From NCBI RefSeq assembly GCF_028682395.1, contig NZ_JANHLC010000002.1, positions 62,001 through 126,000 of the forward strand: a DNA stretch of 64,000 nucleotides. The letters run 5' to 3'. The notes under the pieces were generated by a model. That model did not search any database. It was not told where the DNA came from and worked only from the letters and a program-made list of their open reading frames with translations. The first letter of the stretch is position 1. Each line of letters opens with the position of its first letter. Shown piece after piece: positions 1 to 8,808 of this stretch. The translations under genes were made by a program, and so were the position numbers. This stretch comes from Pseudomonas putida. GTDB taxonomy: Bacteria; Pseudomonadota; Gammaproteobacteria; Pseudomonadales; Pseudomonadaceae.

Positions 1-1659
1 GGCGAACCTTCATTCACCCTGATGTACATCTCCCACAACATCACCAAATTTGGCCATACGTCAGAACAACTGGTGGCATCGGCCAACTGGTCTCAGCAAC
101 TGATACATCCTGATGACATAGCCAAGGTTGAAGGTGCCATGCTTCGGGCTCTGGATCGTGATTTAGCCGGTGCGTGCATCGAATTCCGAATGAGAACTGG
201 AGATGGCACCTATCGCTGGGTGGAGAACCGCTACTTACCGGTACGCAACGAGATGGGGCAACTGGTTGAGGTCGAGGGCATTATCCTCGATATCACCGAA
301 CGCAAACTGGCCGAAGATAATCTCGCCTTGATGGCTCGCACAGACGGACTGACAGGGTTGGCCAATCGAGCCACGCTCATTGAGCGTCTGCATCAAGCTT
401 TTGCCGCCGCCAGACGAGGGGCGACACCATTCGCGTTGTTCTACCTGGATCTGGACCACTTCAAGCGTATCAACGACACCCTTGGCCATCCCGTTGGCGA
501 CTTGCTCCTGCAGGAGGTTGCGCGGCGTATCAAGTCCTGTACACGAGAAAACGATGTGATCGCGCGCCTGGGAGGCGACGAGTTCGCAATATTACAACTG
601 GAGGTCGAAGAGGCCACTCACTGCGCGACCTTGGCAGGCAAAATCCGCGACGCTCTTGCATTGCCCTATTCCCTTGACGGTAACGAGGGCCGCATATCAG
701 TGAGCATCGGCATTAGCCTGTACACGCCAGTGACCACCAGCGCAGACAGCCTGCTCGCACAAGCGGACATGGCCCTCTATCGCTCCAAGGACAAGGGGCG
801 CAACCAGTTCCACTTCCATACAGAGGAAATCAATCAGGAGGTAATGGAGCGCATAGCCCTTGCCAGCGACCTGAAGCTCGCACTAGAACGCGAGGAGCTG
901 CATCTGTATTACCAACCCGAGATAGATCTCAGCACTGGCACAACTCTCGGGATGTCCGCGCATGTGTACTGGCTCCACCCCCTGCGAGGTAGGCTCGAGG
1001 CTGAAGACTTCATGCCCATCGCCGAGAAGAGCGGCATCGTCATAGCTCTAGGACATTGGGTACTGGATAACGCCTGCCGGCAAATGCGTATCTGGCACGA
1101 CCAAAATACGGCTCCACCACTCATCGCTATACAGCTCTCGCTGGTCCAGTTGAAAACCGGCTCAGAACTCATTTTCGATGTATTGCGAACCACCGCCCAT
1201 TGGAACCTATGTCCTTGGGAGCTGAGATTTGACGTGACCGAGAGCACGCTGGCTCAAACTACATGGGCCCACAACGATATCCTCCCACGGCTCTGCGAAT
1301 TGGGAGTAAATGTCGCGATTGAAGATTTCGGTACAGAATACTCTTCGTTTGACTACCTCAAGACTTACCGGGTAAGCCATCTGAAGCTAGCCAAACGCTT
1401 TCTCGAGAGCGCTAGAAGCGATGCAACCAATGCACTGACACTACGAGCCATTCTCAACTTTGCCAGTGACGTGGGCATCGGGGTTACCGCAAAAGGTATT
1501 GAAACCGAGGATGAACGTTTCACCCTGATATCCACCGGCACACCAATGACCCTCCCTTCAGGCAGAACCATTGAACCGTGTCAGGGTGAGGATGAGCTCA
1601 ACTCCGCAATCCGCCAATGCCAGCAAATGGACAGCGAACGCAACGTCGGAGAACCCTAA
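1..1659 (+). CDS. PAS-GGDEF-EAL protein, predicted diguanylate cyclase (5' partial)
   Basis: The reading frame is open from base 1, so the gene begins upstream; the first internal ATG is at 22. Order: a PAS_3/PAC segment (roughly the first 100 residues), a GGDEF domain and an EAL domain. GGDEF is intact (RLGGDEF, residues 184-188 counted from the ATG at 22) and has the inhibitory RxxD motif (REND) five residues upstream, so it should make c-di-GMP and be product-inhibited. The EAL domain looks dead: the EAL signature reads SAH, the metal-site Asn stretch is IQLSL, and the later motif is EDFGTEYSS instead of DDFGTGYSS. It abuts the next gene (TAA then ATG) and heads the five-gene operon. The PAS ligand cannot be read from sequence. 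Confidence 0.88.
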   Translation, partial: GEPSFTLMYISHNITKFGHTSEQLVASANWSQQLIHPDDIAKVEGAMLRALDRDLAGACIEFRMRTGDGTYRWVENRYLPVRNEMGQLVEVEGIILDITERKLAEDNLALMARTDGLTGLANRATLIERLHQAFAAARRGATPFALFYLDLDHFKRINDTLGHPVGDLLLQEVARRIKSCTRENDVIARLGGDEFAILQLEVEEATHCATLAGKIRDALALPYSLDGNEGRISVSIGISLYTPVTTSADSLLAQADMALYRSKDKGRNQFHFHTEEINQEVMERIALASDLKLALEREELHLYYQPEIDLSTGTTLGMSAHVYWLHPLRGRLEAEDFMPIAEKSGIVIALGHWVLDNACRQMRIWHDQNTAPPLIAIQLSLVQLKTGSELIFDVLRTTAHWNLCPWELRFDVTESTLAQTTWAHNDILPRLCELGVNVAIEDFGTEYSSFDYLKTYRVSHLKLAKRFLESARSDATNALTLRAILNFASDVGIGVTAKGIETEDERFTLISTGTPMTLPSGRTIEPCQGEDELNSAIRQCQQMDSERNVGEP

Positions 1660-3528
1660 ATGAATCCTTTGGCCGCACAACCCAATCGTCGAATCTTGAT
1701 CATTGACGACACGCCTGCAATCCATCAGGACTTTCGCAAGATTCTCTGCCCCGAAGATCAAGACTTCCTCGATAGCACGGAAGCCCTGTTGTTCGGAACC
1801 TACTCCTCTCCACAGCAGCACTTCCAACTCGACTCAGCCTATCAAGGTGAAGAAGGCCTGGAGCGGGTTAAACAGGCCCAAGCAGAAGGCAAGCCATATG
1901 CGCTGGCCTTTATTGATATGCGTATGCCGCCGGGCTGGGACGGGCTCTTAACAATTGAACATCTCTGGAAAACGGACCCGCACCTACAGATTGCCTTATG
2001 CACGGCGTTCTCCGATTACTCGTGGGAGAGCATGGCAGCGCGTATCGAGTTCGGTGATCAACTACTGATCCTAAAAAAGCCATTTGACAGCCTTGAGATA
2101 AGGCAGATGGCCAGCGCACTAACCTGGAAATGGCAACTTGCTCAGGACGCCGCGAATAAGATGCGCGATCTGGAGGAAACCATTGAAGCCCGCGTCAAAG
2201 AACTGCTGAGTGTGTCACGGTTATTGCATTACGATGCCCTTACCGGGCTCCCCAACAGTACGTTATTGGGCGATCGTTTGAACCAATATCTCTCGCAGTC
2301 TCGTCGCCATGATCGACAAGTGGCGGTGCTGTTCATCGGTTTAGACCGTTTCAAACGCATCAACAATGCACTGGGGCATCCCGTAGGAGATGAAGTACTC
2401 AAACATGTAGCACGCAGCCTATTGACTATAGTGCGCGAATCCGACTCGGTATTTCGTTACGGTTCAGATGAGTTTGTGATTATTCTCAGCGACATCCTGC
2501 ACCCGCAGCAAACTACTAAAGTGGCCGAGAAACTGCTTGCCGTTATCAGCACTCCACATGCTGCGGTAGGTCACGATTTGACTGTCACTGCCAGTCTGGG
2601 CATCAGTATTTACCCAAATGATGGCTTCGATGCAATAACACTGATTAAGAAAGCCGAAACGGCCATGCGTAACACCAAGGACAGAGGCCCTAACGACTTT
2701 AGTTTTTTTATTGAGGATATGAACCTCCGGGCCCGGCAACAGCAGACATTGGAAACAGACCTGCGTTCAGCCCTGCACAACAATGAATTCCTCCTGCACT
2801 ATCAACCCAAATTGGATCTGACTCTAGGCACTGTCGTGGGTGCCGAAGCACTCATCCGCTGGAACAGGCCTGATTATGGCTGGATACCGCCTTCAGACTT
2901 TATCCCCGCCGCTGAAGACTGCGGCGTAATAGTTGCGCTCAGTCAATGGGTTCTGCGTACTGCATGCCTGCAAGCGAGAGACTGGCAGAGAAAAGGCCTG
3001 CCCCCTATCTGTATGTCGGTAAACGTATCGGCCATCGACTTTCGTCAACGCGATTACGTCGAGCGACTCACTTCTACATTGGCAGAAACTGGACTTGAGC
3101 CATCTCTACTGGAGTTGGAAATCACTGAAAGCGTGCTGATGCAAGACGTAACCAATACGATCAATACACTTCAAGCAATCAAGAAACTTGGAGTGAGGCT
3201 AGCGATCGATGACTTTGGAACCGGTTACTCCAGCTTGAGTTACCTGCAGAAATTTCCAGTCGACGTCTTGAAAATTGACCAATCTTTTATCCGCGACTTA
3301 AGCACTGATAGCAATGACGCAAAACTGGTCAGCAGCATAATTGACTTAGGGAAAAATCTAAGTCTGAGCATCATTGCCGAAGGTGTAGAAACAGCAGAAC
3401 AACTGAATTTTCTCAAGCGTCACCACTGTGAAGAGGCGCAAGGGTTCTACTTTAGTAAAGCTCTAGAGCCCGAGGCATTTGCCGATTTCTTAGCCGAATC
3501 CATGCCAAAAAAACGCCTCCACTCCTGA
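1660..3528 (+). CDS. Response regulator with GGDEF and EAL domains, predicted c-di-GMP phosphodiesterase
   Basis: 622 residues. An N-terminal receiver of about 150 residues begins with RRILIIDDTPAIH; the likely phospho-acceptor is Asp86 in FIDMRMP, and the switch lysine is in LKKPF. A coiled linker follows (about 165-190), then GGDEF and EAL domains. GGDEF is altered to YGSDEF, so cyclase activity is doubtful, but RxxD (RESD) is kept and it may bind c-di-GMP or GTP. The EAL domain is canonical: GAEALIRW, DDFGTGYSS, AEGVET. It therefore probably degrades c-di-GMP under phosphorylation control. It starts directly after the previous stop, with GGAG nine bases ahead. Its receiver is a close paralogue of that in the last gene of the operon, which suggests one kinase could address both. 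Confidence 0.9.
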   Translation: MNPLAAQPNRRILIIDDTPAIHQDFRKILCPEDQDFLDSTEALLFGTYSSPQQHFQLDSAYQGEEGLERVKQAQAEGKPYALAFIDMRMPPGWDGLLTIEHLWKTDPHLQIALCTAFSDYSWESMAARIEFGDQLLILKKPFDSLEIRQMASALTWKWQLAQDAANKMRDLEETIEARVKELLSVSRLLHYDALTGLPNSTLLGDRLNQYLSQSRRHDRQVAVLFIGLDRFKRINNALGHPVGDEVLKHVARSLLTIVRESDSVFRYGSDEFVIILSDILHPQQTTKVAEKLLAVISTPHAAVGHDLTVTASLGISIYPNDGFDAITLIKKAETAMRNTKDRGPNDFSFFIEDMNLRARQQQTLETDLRSALHNNEFLLHYQPKLDLTLGTVVGAEALIRWNRPDYGWIPPSDFIPAAEDCGVIVALSQWVLRTACLQARDWQRKGLPPICMSVNVSAIDFRQRDYVERLTSTLAETGLEPSLLELEITESVLMQDVTNTINTLQAIKKLGVRLAIDDFGTGYSSLSYLQKFPVDVLKIDQSFIRDLSTDSNDAKLVSSIIDLGKNLSLSIIAEGVETAEQLNFLKRHHCEEAQGFYFSKALEPEAFADFLAESMPKKRLHS

Positions 3529-3554
3529 TAGCTCGCCTGGCAAGGAAACCGCCC

Positions 3555-4508
3555 ATGTTGCCGCTCGCATTACTTGTAGCTGCTGGCCTGCTGCTCACCA
3601 ACGGATCAGAGGCCGCACCACTGGAGGGGCCACTCCAGCCTCTGCCCAAGCCTCCAGTGATAGATGACAGGCGAGTAGAGCTAGGACGTCTACTGTTCAA
3701 TGACCCGCGAATGTCAGCCAACGGCAGCATTTCTTGCGCAAGCTGCCATAAATTGGACCACGCAGGTGCTGATGATAAATCGCTGTCCTTGGGAGTCGAT
3801 GGTAAACCTGTAGAGGTCAATACCCCGAGCGTGTTCAATGCCAGCCTAAACTTCCGCCAATTCTGGGACGGTCGGGCAGAAACATTGGAAGATCAAGCCC
3901 ATACAGTGGTGCAAAGCCCAACAGAGATGGGCGGCAACTGGAGTACTGTCGTGCAACGTATTGCCGCAGACCCTAGCTACCGTAAAGCATTCACCGACGC
4001 TTATCCGGACGCAGTAACTCAAAAAAATATTCAGGGTGCCTTAGCGGACTACGAACGCACCTTACTCAGCACAAAGTCGCGTTTTGACCAGTATTTAGCA
4101 GGAGACACGGACATTCTTACCACTGAGGAGAAGTATGGCTATGAACGCTTCCAGAACTATGGCTGCATAGCCTGCCACCAAGGCGTGAATATTGGCGGCA
4201 ATATGTTCCAGAAATTCGGTGTACTCGGGGATTACTTTGCTGCACGTGGCAACCCGACCAAGGCCGACCTAGGCCGATTCAACGTCACGGGAGAAGAGGA
4301 AGACCGAAATGTATTCAAAGTGCCCAGCCTACGTAACGTCGCCGTTACTGCCCCCTACTTCCATGATGGATCGGAGCAAACACTCGAAGGTGCCGTGGCA
4401 GTGATGTTCAAGTACCAGTTGGGCCGCATCCCATCCGAGGAGGATACGAGTCTCATTGTTAAGTTCCTAAAGACCCTGACAGGGGAATGGGAAGGTAAAC
4501 CGTTATGA
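3555..4508 (+). CDS. Periplasmic di-heme cytochrome c peroxidase, classical type
   Basis: 317 residues with an N-terminal signal peptide (hydrophobic residues 2-16, then SEA-A). Two c-type heme sites are visible, CASCH at 61-65 and CIACH at 204-208, plus the WDGR motif near the first third. Met284 in AVAVM lies where bacterial CcpA enzymes have the methionine ligand of the electron-transferring heme. The expected reaction is reduction of hydrogen peroxide in the periplasm with electrons from cytochrome c or azurin. A good ribosome site (AAGGAA) precedes the ATG by seven bases. Only 26 bases separate it from the c-di-GMP gene, and its stop overlaps the start of the kinase gene. An enzyme embedded in a signalling operon suggests that its substrate or heme state is what the kinase monitors; this is inference. 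Confidence 0.9.
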   Translation: MLPLALLVAAGLLLTNGSEAAPLEGPLQPLPKPPVIDDRRVELGRLLFNDPRMSANGSISCASCHKLDHAGADDKSLSLGVDGKPVEVNTPSVFNASLNFRQFWDGRAETLEDQAHTVVQSPTEMGGNWSTVVQRIAADPSYRKAFTDAYPDAVTQKNIQGALADYERTLLSTKSRFDQYLAGDTDILTTEEKYGYERFQNYGCIACHQGVNIGGNMFQKFGVLGDYFAARGNPTKADLGRFNVTGEEEDRNVFKVPSLRNVAVTAPYFHDGSEQTLEGAVAVMFKYQLGRIPSEEDTSLIVKFLKTLTGEWEGKPL

Positions 4509-6316
4509 AGGTATCTCGTCGGAACAGCGTCGTATTGCTGGCAGGCGCGGCCCTAACCTTGGCATCCATACTGATGTTCCTCTACATTAACTCCAGATCC
4601 GACCTGAGCGAATCGTATACCGACTCTAGGGATTTGATCAGACAAATCATGCAAAAAAACTCACAATGGGAGAATGAGATTCTCAAAGCGCGGATAGCGA
4701 TTACCCATAACTATGATCCATTGGTCTCACCTCTGAGCGAAATGACACAGCTATGGCAAAAATTTGAATCAATGGAAGCGCAACACAAACGAAGCCAATC
4801 TACTGGCTGGCGTACAACCTTAGATGCTTATCTAGATACGATGAAGGAAAAAACCCGACTGGTAGAGCTTTTTAAATCTCACAACGCTGTGCTGCGCAAC
4901 TCTTTAGCATTCCTGCCCACGCTAGAAGATGATATCCAAGCTCAGTTATCAGGAATAACCGCTGCAGAAAAAACGCACACGCAACAGGTAGCCACCGACA
5001 CTTACGACTTATTACTTAACACCTTGGAATTCTCCCAAACCGCCTCCGCCGACCATGCTGCTAGCATTTTGCTAGGGCTTAACAAACTTCAAGTTAACAA
5101 AGAGCGACTGGGAGCACAATTCCATGATCCTATCGACCTTCTTAGCAATCATATTTCGTTAATTTTACGAGAGCAACCCAAGGTTAATAGCTTGCTTGAA
5201 GAAATTGAAAGCGTACAGGTGTCTGAACGCCTGGATGATATTACCAACATGCTGAATCGCGATCAAAAAAATGCCGAGACTATCGATCAGCAATATCATT
5301 TTTACATGCTGCTTTTTTCAGCAGCACTGGTTATTTTACTGATAATTTTAGCGATTCGCTTGATACGAAGTTTTGCTGAGATCAGCAAAATCAACCGAGC
5401 GCTTGTAGCCGCCAACGACGAACTCGAACGTCGTGTCGAAGAACGAACTCGCCAACTCAAAGATACTCAGAGCGAACTGCTCGATACAGCACGACAGGCG
5501 GGCATGGCTGAAATCGCGACCAACGTATTACACAACGTCGGCAACGTACTCAACAGCATCAATATATCGGCTGACTTGGTGTGCAGGAAATTACGCAATA
5601 GCAAAGCGCAGGGATTGGGCAAAGCGATGCAGATGCTCAATGAGCACACTCAGGATCTCGGCAGCTTCATAACAGAAGATGAAAAAGGGAAATTAATCCC
5701 AGGCTACTTGAACCAATTAGTCGACGCTATTGCTCATGAACAACTAAGCATGGCAGAAGAACTGTCCCAGTTAAACAAAAGCGTGGACCACATCAAAGAC
5801 ATAGTATCCACTCAGCAGTCTTACGCCGGTGCGGGAAGCCTGCTTGAATCGCTCTCGATCAATGATCTTCTTGAAGACGCTTTGCGCATGAACTCGGGAG
5901 CCCTCACCCGCCACAACGTAAATGTTATAAGAGAATATGCTGACACGCCACTGATCATGGGTGACAAACATCGGCTTTTACTGATACTGATCAACCTGAT
6001 AAGCAATGCAAAATATGCGATGTCCAATGTATCAAATCGCGAGCGTAATATGACCCTAGGGGTTTGCATCGTTGATGGTGAAACCTTGCAAATAAGCGTA
6101 CGTGACGAAGGTGAGGGCATTACCGCACAGAATATGAGTCGGATATTTGTTCATGGCTTTACCACACGTAAAGAAGGCCACGGCTTCGGCCTGCACAGTT
6201 GCGCTCTCGCGGCCATCGAAATGAACGGCCGATTGAACGCTTACAGTGATGGCCCGGAAAGAGGCGCAGTCTTTGTTTTGCAAATCCCTCTCAAAGTTGC
6301 CGAGACTCCATCATGA
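4505..6316 (+). CDS. Membrane sensor histidine kinase
   Basis: 603 residues. A first membrane segment (about 10-28) and a second (about 265-288) enclose a periplasmic domain of about 235 residues, mostly predicted helix, with no recognised sensor fold. A cytoplasmic coiled coil (ERRVEERTRQL) leads to the dimerisation helix with phospho-acceptor His343 in VLHNVGNVLNS, a variant H-box with Asn after His. The ATPase part has NLISNAKYAMS (N box), RDEGEGI (G1) and HGFGLHSC (G2). The start overlaps the peroxidase stop (ATGA) and the stop overlaps the next start (ATGA), so translation is coupled. The peroxidase or an extracytoplasmic redox signal is the obvious candidate input. Local sequence is strikingly A+T rich (20 G/C of 60 bases at 5281-5340). 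Confidence 0.88.
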   Translation: MKVSRRNSVVLLAGAALTLASILMFLYINSRSDLSESYTDSRDLIRQIMQKNSQWENEILKARIAITHNYDPLVSPLSEMTQLWQKFESMEAQHKRSQSTGWRTTLDAYLDTMKEKTRLVELFKSHNAVLRNSLAFLPTLEDDIQAQLSGITAAEKTHTQQVATDTYDLLLNTLEFSQTASADHAASILLGLNKLQVNKERLGAQFHDPIDLLSNHISLILREQPKVNSLLEEIESVQVSERLDDITNMLNRDQKNAETIDQQYHFYMLLFSAALVILLIILAIRLIRSFAEISKINRALVAANDELERRVEERTRQLKDTQSELLDTARQAGMAEIATNVLHNVGNVLNSINISADLVCRKLRNSKAQGLGKAMQMLNEHTQDLGSFITEDEKGKLIPGYLNQLVDAIAHEQLSMAEELSQLNKSVDHIKDIVSTQQSYAGAGSLLESLSINDLLEDALRMNSGALTRHNVNVIREYADTPLIMGDKHRLLLILINLISNAKYAMSNVSNRERNMTLGVCIVDGETLQISVRDEGEGITAQNMSRIFVHGFTTRKEGHGFGLHSCALAAIEMNGRLNAYSDGPERGAVFVLQIPLKVAETPS

Positions 6317-7719
6317 GTACTCCCATAAACCGTCGCATTCTATTAATCGACGACACCCCTGCCATTCACGATGACTTTCGTAAAATTCTTACACCTGAGA
6401 CAGTGGATGATACAGATCTTGACGCCATAGAAAATGTCTTGTTCGGAATAGCCCCAAAGACAGCCTCAACAGTATTTGAGCTTGACTCAGCCTATGGGGG
6501 GCAAGAGGGCCTGAACAAACTATTGAATGCCGAGAAAAACAAACGCCCTTATGCCTTGGCATTCGTCGACATGCGCATGCCAGATGGTTGGGATGGTGCG
6601 CAAACCATTGAACAGCTGTGGAAGTGCGACCCATTGCTGCAGATAGTCGTGTGCACCGCGTACTCAGACTATTCATGGGAAGAATTACTAGATCGCTTGA
6701 AAGGACATGACCGCCTGCTCATATTGAAAAAGCCTTTCGACAACATTGAAATGCTACAAATGGCCAACACCCTAACCAATAAATGGGAAATGACTAGCAG
6801 GGCCCAACTAAAGATGGGGCAACTGGAGGACCTGGTAGAACAGCGCACTCAAGACCTGCAGAAGGCTAGCACGGCATTGCAAGAAGAGATCGATGAGCGA
6901 AAGTCACTGCAAGTGCAACTTATTCAATCCGAGAAACTGGCATCCCTAGGGCAACTGGCTGCGGGGGTGGCACACGAGATAAACAACCCCGTCGGATTTA
7001 TAAGCTCAAATTTTAGCTCTCTAGACAACTACTTCAAACAATTTCAACAGATCTTAAATGCCTACATCGAAGCGGAATGCAGCATCAACTCACCTCAGAC
7101 ACGCCAATCTCTCGAGCAACTTAGAACCGATCTAGACTTAGACTTTATACTCACAGATGGACCTTTACTCATTAAAGAATCAAAGGAAGGGCTTGAGCGG
7201 GTAAGCCGAATAGTTAAAGACCTAAAAGATTTTTCTCGCGTAGACTCGACCCAGGAATGGCAATGGGCAAACTTACAGCAAGGCATTGACTCGACGCTAA
7301 ATATTGTCGCAGCAGAGGTTAAGTACAAGGCTGATGTAATAAAAAATTACACGACACTACCGGAGGTAGAGTGCCTACCTTCGCAGATCAACCAAGTTAT
7401 TATGAACCTCATCGTAAATGCGGCACAATCCTTTGGCGCAGAGCGTGGAACCATAACCTTGAGCAACGGAGTAGATGGACAGCGTGTATGGATCGACGTT
7501 AGCGATACCGGCTCGGGTATCGCACCGGAGAACCTAAAGAGAATCTTTGATCCTTTTTACACGACCAAACCTGTAGGCCAAGGTACCGGGCTGGGATTAT
7601 CACTGTCATATGGAATAATCAAGAAACACCATGGCGATATTGAGGTCTTTAGCGAAATAGGCAAAGGAACGACATTCAGGGTCATACTGCCGATAAAACA
7701 AACCACTGAATCGCCCTAG
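6313..7719 (+). CDS. Receiver-histidine kinase (soluble hybrid, receiver first)
   Basis: 468 residues, no membrane segment. The N-terminal receiver (RRILLIDDTPAIH, Asp86 in FVDMRMP, lysine in LKKPF) matches the receiver of the second operon gene nearly motif for motif. A coiled coil (about 170-205) connects to a HisKA domain with His221 in AGVAHEINNP and an ATPase domain with NLIVNAAQS, DTGSGI, FDPFYTTK and GTGLGLS. Such receiver-first kinases pass a signal from one kinase to a further histidine, so the operon could be a multi-step relay. It is the last gene of the operon; no downstream regulator lies within the window on this side. Its ATGA overlap with the preceding kinase argues for stoichiometric expression. 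Confidence 0.88.
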   Translation: MSTPINRRILLIDDTPAIHDDFRKILTPETVDDTDLDAIENVLFGIAPKTASTVFELDSAYGGQEGLNKLLNAEKNKRPYALAFVDMRMPDGWDGAQTIEQLWKCDPLLQIVVCTAYSDYSWEELLDRLKGHDRLLILKKPFDNIEMLQMANTLTNKWEMTSRAQLKMGQLEDLVEQRTQDLQKASTALQEEIDERKSLQVQLIQSEKLASLGQLAAGVAHEINNPVGFISSNFSSLDNYFKQFQQILNAYIEAECSINSPQTRQSLEQLRTDLDLDFILTDGPLLIKESKEGLERVSRIVKDLKDFSRVDSTQEWQWANLQQGIDSTLNIVAAEVKYKADVIKNYTTLPEVECLPSQINQVIMNLIVNAAQSFGAERGTITLSNGVDGQRVWIDVSDTGSGIAPENLKRIFDPFYTTKPVGQGTGLGLSLSYGIIKKHHGDIEVFSEIGKGTTFRVILPIKQTTESP

Positions 7720-7853
7720 CCTCGTAGACACCTTTGAATGTCTGCTTTTGGCTGTGGATTCAACCGGTCAGCCTGCTTCAGCCAGCCAGATCTTAGGCTG
7801 CGCAACCCTCATATTCGCGCAGTCGCGGAACACATCCCAAATCGCAGACAAGA

Positions 7854-7888
7854 AAAACCCCCGCAGATCAATGATCTGCGGGGGTTTT
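7854..7888 (-). terminator. Rho-independent terminator after tRNA-Cys, probably bidirectional
   Basis: A near-perfect 13-base inverted repeat (cccccgcagatca / tgatctgcggggg) is flanked by AAAA on the left and TTTT on the right. It therefore has a T-tract in both directions. On the minus strand it follows the tRNA 3' end by a few bases; on the plus strand it can stop transcription from the signalling operon. Confidence 0.85.
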
Positions 7889-7892
7889 AGAG

Positions 7893-7966
7893 TGGAGGCC
7901 GAGGTCGGAATCGAACCGGCGTAGGTGGATTTGCAATCCACTGCATAACCATTTTGCTACTCGGCC
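7893..7966 (-). tRNA. tRNA-Cys (anticodon GCA)
   Basis: Read on the minus strand, the acceptor stem GGCCGAG pairs with CTCGGCC, followed by discriminator T and an encoded CCA. The anticodon arm is GTGGA-TTTGCAA-TCCAC with anticodon GCA. The T arm contains GGTTCGATTCC. The length is 74 bases including CCA. The 3' end faces the A+T-rich operon, the side at which integrating elements usually insert. Confidence 0.96.
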
Positions 7967-8152
7967 TCAAGTATCCGGCATTGCTGCCAAATACATACAA
8001 ACTTGAGCGACTTGCGAGGGAAGCTCGCTGCAACTCCTTGAATCTTCAGCCTTTAAATCACTTGCGTGTCAGCTGATGGCGCGCATTATGTCGTAGTTGA
8101 ATGGCACTGGCAACCCCCTGATATCTAATAATTTTTATCTTTCCGGGGCCGT

Positions 8153-8716
8153 TCAGATGACCACGTTACGCACGAAGCGCACCGCCACCACGCCATCGTT
8201 GCGATACATATGTAGCTGGTTACTGGCGAACATATGGAAGTCGCCCGTCTCGAACACCCGCGCCTGCCCCGCCAGCACCAGGGTCAAGCGACCTTCAAAG
8301 ACGTAGAACTGCTCACTCCAACCGTCGGCATCCGCCTGGGACAGGTACTGTTCTCCAGGCTCCAGTCGCCACTCCCATAATTCGACCTCGCGCCGGGCCG
8401 GGGCCTTGGACAACAGCACCGCGCGACTGCCGGGAATTTCACCGGCCCAGGCCACTTCATTGATACGGCTTGGGTCCTGGGCATCGGGCGCCTGGATCAG
8501 ATCACTAAAAGCGACGTCAAGGGCTTCGGCCACCCGGTCCAGGGTACTGAGGCTGACATTCTTCTCGCCGGCCTCGATTGCCACCAACATGCGGCGGCTG
8601 ACCCCGGACTTTTGCGCCAAGGCACTCTGGCTCAACTGCGCGGCATGGCGCAGGCGGCGGATATTCTGGCTGACATGCTGGAGCACGGAGGCTCTTGGCG
8701 CAGGTTCATCGTGCAC
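8153..8716 (-). CDS. XRE-family regulator with C-terminal cupin domain
   Basis: 187 residues from the chosen GTG. A helix-turn-helix of the XRE/Cro type (LSQSALAQKSGVSRRMLVAIE) occupies about residues 15-70 and a small cupin domain the C-terminal half (GEQYLSQADADGWSEQFYVF..., FASNQLHMYRN). This is the PuuR/SutR layout, in which the cupin binds a small effector. The reading frame continues upstream to an ATG at 8806, but that would run into the divergent gene's promoter; the GTG at 8716 gives the usual family length of about 180-190. The ribosome site is weak, so the start is uncertain. It is divergent from the EamA exporter and very likely regulates it through the palindrome between them. 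Confidence 0.85.
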   Translation of the reverse strand: MHDEPAPRASVLQHVSQNIRRLRHAAQLSQSALAQKSGVSRRMLVAIEAGEKNVSLSTLDRVAEALDVAFSDLIQAPDAQDPSRINEVAWAGEIPGSRAVLLSKAPARREVELWEWRLEPGEQYLSQADADGWSEQFYVFEGRLTLVLAGQARVFETGDFHMFASNQLHMYRNDGVVAVRFVRNVVI

Positions 8717-8741
8717 TCTATAGCTCGCTTTATCGGTTTGC

Positions 8742-8753
8742 GCAGTATACTGC
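8742..8753. promoter_or_regulatory. Candidate operator for the XRE-cupin regulator
   Basis: GCAGTATACTGC is a perfect 12-base palindrome in the 92-base divergent space, 25 bases from the regulator start and 55 from the exporter start. Its centre could also serve as a -10 (TATACT). Size and place fit an XRE operator; the assignment is inference. Confidence 0.5.
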
Positions 8754-8808
8754 TCAGCTGTGGCGCATTGTGCGTCCTGCTTCTTTAGTGCGCAAGGATA
8801 CGACACCC

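Larger units (their letters stand above)
7720..8152. other. Intergenic stretch carrying tRNA-Cys and its terminator
   Basis: 433 bases between the signalling operon and the XRE-cupin gene. It holds the tRNA-Cys gene and a strong hairpin, both listed separately. Nothing else convincing is seen: 7720-7853 has no ORF with a ribosome site, and 7967-8152 should contain the tRNA promoter on the minus strand, but no clear -35/-10 pair was picked out. Confidence 0.6.
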
